Shown here one piece after another: positions 61,024 to 64,000 of a stretch of 64,000 bases of DNA (within the stretch, counting starts at the first letter, position 1; the number at the start of each line of letters is the position of its first letter). The notes under the pieces are model-generated. The model did not search any database and was not told the origin of the DNA. It saw nothing but the letters and a program-made list of their open reading frames with translations. The position numbers and the translations under genes were made by a program. The DNA is from Chamaea fasciata (taxonomy: Eukaryota > Chordata > Aves > Passeriformes > Sylviidae), in contig JARCOQ010000006.1 in assembly GCA_029207755.1 (NCBI GenBank), positions 69,104,093 through 69,168,092 on the forward strand, in the 5' to 3' direction.

Positions 61024-61216
61024 GCCCGGTTCGGAGCCGGCACGGCGGCACCCCGGAATCGCCGCTGCTCCCGCAGGCAGGGGCGGGCGGAGCGGGAGCG
61101 GCAGCGGCCCGGAGATATCGCGGCCCGGGCAGGGTGGTGCTCCCGCGGTCCCGCCCCGGCCGAGTTGTCGGGCCTGCCCAGCGACCGGTGCTCAGGTGAG
61201 CAAAAAGAGTTAAAAA

Positions 61217-61717
61217 TAGTTACCATGGAACGGCACAGAGTCCCCCTCCGGTTCACAAATTCAGAGTGTGCAGAGCCCGTTTTTATACAGTTTTTGGGCT
61301 TGGGCAACCGATTACGTCATGGGTTCTTTGTGTGTATGATTCTTGATTCATATTCATCTAGGGTCTTTTACGGTTGCAAGTCAGGTGAATAGTTTTTTCC
61401 GGGGAGACAGAAGCTTTTGTCCGGGTTTGCTGGAACCGGGTATTGAGATGTATGTCCTTGACGACAGTCGGGATGATGGCTGTGGGGCGCTGAGCACTCG
61501 GCTGACGGTGGCTGATGGCGGTGCTCAGCTCCATCAGCCAGGGGTCACACCCTCCTTTCTCTCCGCGATGGGTGATTATCGTCCCTCTCGGCAGAGGAAT
61601 GTCTTCCAGGAACCCCGCATTCCTTTACGCTTAAGAAAGTGATGTTATCCAGTAAAACACAAACTAACTCTAAAATATCTACTACACAGGCTTATAAAGT
61701 ATATTATTAAAAAACCC
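61217..61717 (-). mobile_element. Possible LTR or TATA promoter, right copy
   Basis: Duplicate of 10100-10600, with the same ctgtataaaaacgggctctg on the minus strand upstream of exon 1. Confidence 0.3.
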
Positions 61718-61756
61718 ACGAATTAATCTCAAAACATTCACCTCAATCTCGTTCCA

Positions 61757-61947
61757 CCATCCCTTCCCACCCCCTGCCGTGGGCAGGACACCCAGGCGGC
61801 TTTACCTCTAGTTCAGTCAGGCCACAGGGATCCGGGGCAGCCACAGCTTCTCTGGGCCCTGTGCCAGGGCCTCGGCACCCTCACAGACGAGAATTCCTTC
61901 CCAGTATCCCATCTGCAGCAGTCTCTCTCTTTTGTTTCAGCCTTACA
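61757..61947 (-). mobile_element. Degenerate CR1 fragment, right copy
   Basis: Duplicate of 10640-10830. Confidence 0.75.
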
Positions 61948-64000
61948 GTTTTCTTGAAACTTAAATTTATGCAGGTATCCAAATACATTGGCAATTCCAG
62001 AAATCGGTAAGCACATAATATGGAAAGTAAATAACATTCTCAAGAGGGAGTTGCTCTGTTTTTGAGGGGGCGAAAAGAAAGGCTAGTGCTAGCAGAACTA
62101 GGGAAAAAAAAATTGATTTAACTCTGTTTTAAAAGGCTTAAAGTACCCATACTGAGATCTTCAAGGTAAAAGTCCTAGTTACCAGGCTTACAAGCCTGAT
62201 AGTTATCATCACACCATATTTCACGGTTCTAGTATTTTAAAAGTACTGCAGAATGCTACTGAAAATTATTTTTATTTCAACTTGAAGTGAAATTATTCTC
62301 TCCCCTCACTGCCTGTGGAGCTGTTAGAGGCTTCCAGGAGGCTGGGGAAGCAGACTACGGGTTTCATTTCCAGCCAGGTCACTTCCATGTTCTGCTGGAG
62401 TGGACTTTGAAGCCTGTGTCCTTTTCTTTCTCTATTATATCTGACAACTTTCCTCCCCCGAGTCTGCTTTTTGGCAAGACGCATTTACGGAGGGTCAGTC
62501 GAAGACCTCAGGCTCAGAAAAAAATCATCTGTTCTGCTGTGCTTACGTGTGCAACAGATGGGAGCAGCAATGAGTCGAGTAGTAACTTCTGAGCTGCCCG
62601 GTTTTTCAGTAAATCAAAATATTCTGTGATTCTTGCCAGATGAACTTATCATCATATCCAAGTTACACACACCCCTCTGGCATTTTCAAGGCTAAAAAGC
62701 AATTCCTGGTCCCTTGCATGAACCTCAGCTCCCCCCCTTGTTCAAGGAACAGTTCTAGATACAAGACTAACTGAGCCAAGCGACCCTTTCCTGCCTCAGT
62801 TACGTCCTCTGAGGCCTTTACTGTCCTGAACAGAAGGTAAACAGCTAAGCCCCAGCCCCGCAGTCCTGCCCAACTTGCCTTTGCTCCCAAACCTGAACCT
62901 TTTTCTTTGCTGTGGGATTCCTTACTCGTGCAATCCTGAAGACAAATATCTGATTTGGCAGATGAGACCATTTCTAACACAAAATCTTCACCGAGGTTTC
63001 TCTTCTGATTTCAGCCTTAAGCACTCCCGTCCTTCTCAGGCAGCCCCTATCTCCAGCCGTTAGCCATGGATCCTTGCTGTTCTATAGCTGACATTGCCAC
63101 CCCTCAAGTCTCTTGATACGCATTTACATCACTCCGTAACGGCGTCCTCCTGACCCTTCCCAAACTCAGCCTGATCTCCAGGCCTACAGCCTCTCCCTGC
63201 AGATGAGGGACTATGAGAAGGGCTGCAGACAGACCTTTGCATGACCCCAGCTATACAGCCCATGCTAATCCCAGCCCAAACCTGTCCTGCTGTTGGGATA
63301 CCCCACTTACAGTTACAGTAACCCCTGTGGTGGTTTCACTTCACTTCATCTGTGAGTTGCAATCTCCCACCCTTCACTCCTTTGGTAAGAAACGCATTAG
63401 TGTCTTAAAATAAATGTTTCTTTTTATGTATAAATTAAGTATAGAAAGCATTCAGAGGGAATACATTTAATCCAAAATCGCACCTTAAAACTGTAGCTCT
63501 CAGTGTTCGCTCTCAGTTTACACAACTATTACACAGAAAAGTTTCCTTCAGTTTTTCCCCAAATTTCAAGTGTGATATAGAGCTCTTTGTCAAATCTTCC
63601 TGCTTTCCAGCCTTTGGCACCCTGAGGCATGGGATGACAGAAGGAGAGAGGGTGACGCTGCCCAGGGATGGGCTGACAGGACCACCTCCTCGGCACGGCC
63701 TCCCAAGAAGGGAATGCTCCCAACACTATCTCTTCTTTGTCATCACATGTCCAAATGCCCTGTGCCCTGCACCTCCATGATCCTTGCTGGGATCAGCCCA
63801 GTGCCAGCTCACACACTTGGACACAGTCATTGCAGAGCTTGAATTCCAGGAGTTCGGCATCGAGGAGTCCAGGGTATGTGCAAGGTCCGTGTATGGACCC
63901 AGGAGACGAGTGGGCTGGCAAGGCTGAGGTAAAACCACAACTTTTTTTACTCTAGATGCTGTAAAACAAAATCATCTCTCCTCCTCTTCTTCCTCCTCCT
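61948..64000. other. Spacer, duplicate of 10831-12883
   Basis: No exon recognised. It is nearly identical to the left copy, with two adjacent differences near 62288 and single differences near 62577 and 62751. Confidence 0.6.

Larger units (their letters stand above)
51274..64000 (+). repeat. 51-kb tandem duplication, right copy
   Basis: This is the second copy of window bases 1-12883. It is 154 bp shorter across the intron-1 minisatellite and 2 bp shorter in URB1 exon 4. Homology is still running at the window end. On its left it continues without a break into further URB1 exons (50785 down to 45541). The left-hand copy would therefore be expected to continue in the same way beyond base 1. 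Confidence 0.97.

Overview
This is vertebrate, almost certainly avian, nuclear DNA. Several CR1 LINE fragments of the bird type are present, genes have GT-AG exons separated by introns, and CpG islands alternate with AT-rich stretches. No operon, rRNA, tRNA or CRISPR structure is visible. Nearly every open reading frame is a by-product of GC-rich repeats. The recognisable coding sequence is a set of broken exons.

The dominant feature is a tandem duplication. Bases 1-12883 are repeated at 51274-64000, same orientation, period about 51.1-51.3 kb, with roughly 14 differences by eye outside one minisatellite. The duplicated part carries the 5' half of a URB1 (NPA1, ribosome-biogenesis) relic on the minus strand. 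In the right-hand copy the relic can be followed to its 3' end at 45541: fourteen exons from 61023 down to 45541, with about 290 codons missing after exon 5 and about 1,350 missing before the last two exons, plus several frameshifts. The left-hand copy shows six of the same exons (9906 to 314) before the window edge. Intron 1 of each copy is a 2.8-3.0 kb minisatellite of 24/29/34-bp GC-rich units, which produces spurious 1,000-codon ORFs in all three forward frames.

Between the copies: 10-18 kb is mainly unannotated spacer with an LTR-like stretch and an A+C-rich element. 18.2-18.9 kb is an orphan CpG island, followed by a duplicated 460-bp sequence. 20.6-21.9 kb is a CpG-island promoter with several CCAAT boxes, followed on the plus strand by a decayed COMMD4 copy (21.8-23.2 kb) and an exon pair that could be the basic C-terminal tail of NEIL1 (23.5-23.7 kb), the neighbour of COMMD4 in other vertebrates. 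26.4-28.0 kb holds two further CpG islands and a five-copy 73-bp repeat, followed by AT-rich and A-rich low-complexity DNA. 31.7-43.85 kb is a satellite-like array of 3.8 copies of a 3182-bp unit that itself contains older internal duplications.

The window is therefore best read as part of an ampliconic or heterochromatin-like region: gene fragments gathered from different loci, tandem arrays nested at four scales (34 bp, 73 bp, 3.2 kb, 51 kb), and no intact gene. Assembly duplication must be excluded before the 51-kb repeat is taken as biological. URB1, COMMD4 and NEIL1 assignments rest on comparison with remembered human proteins, so residue numbers are approximate.
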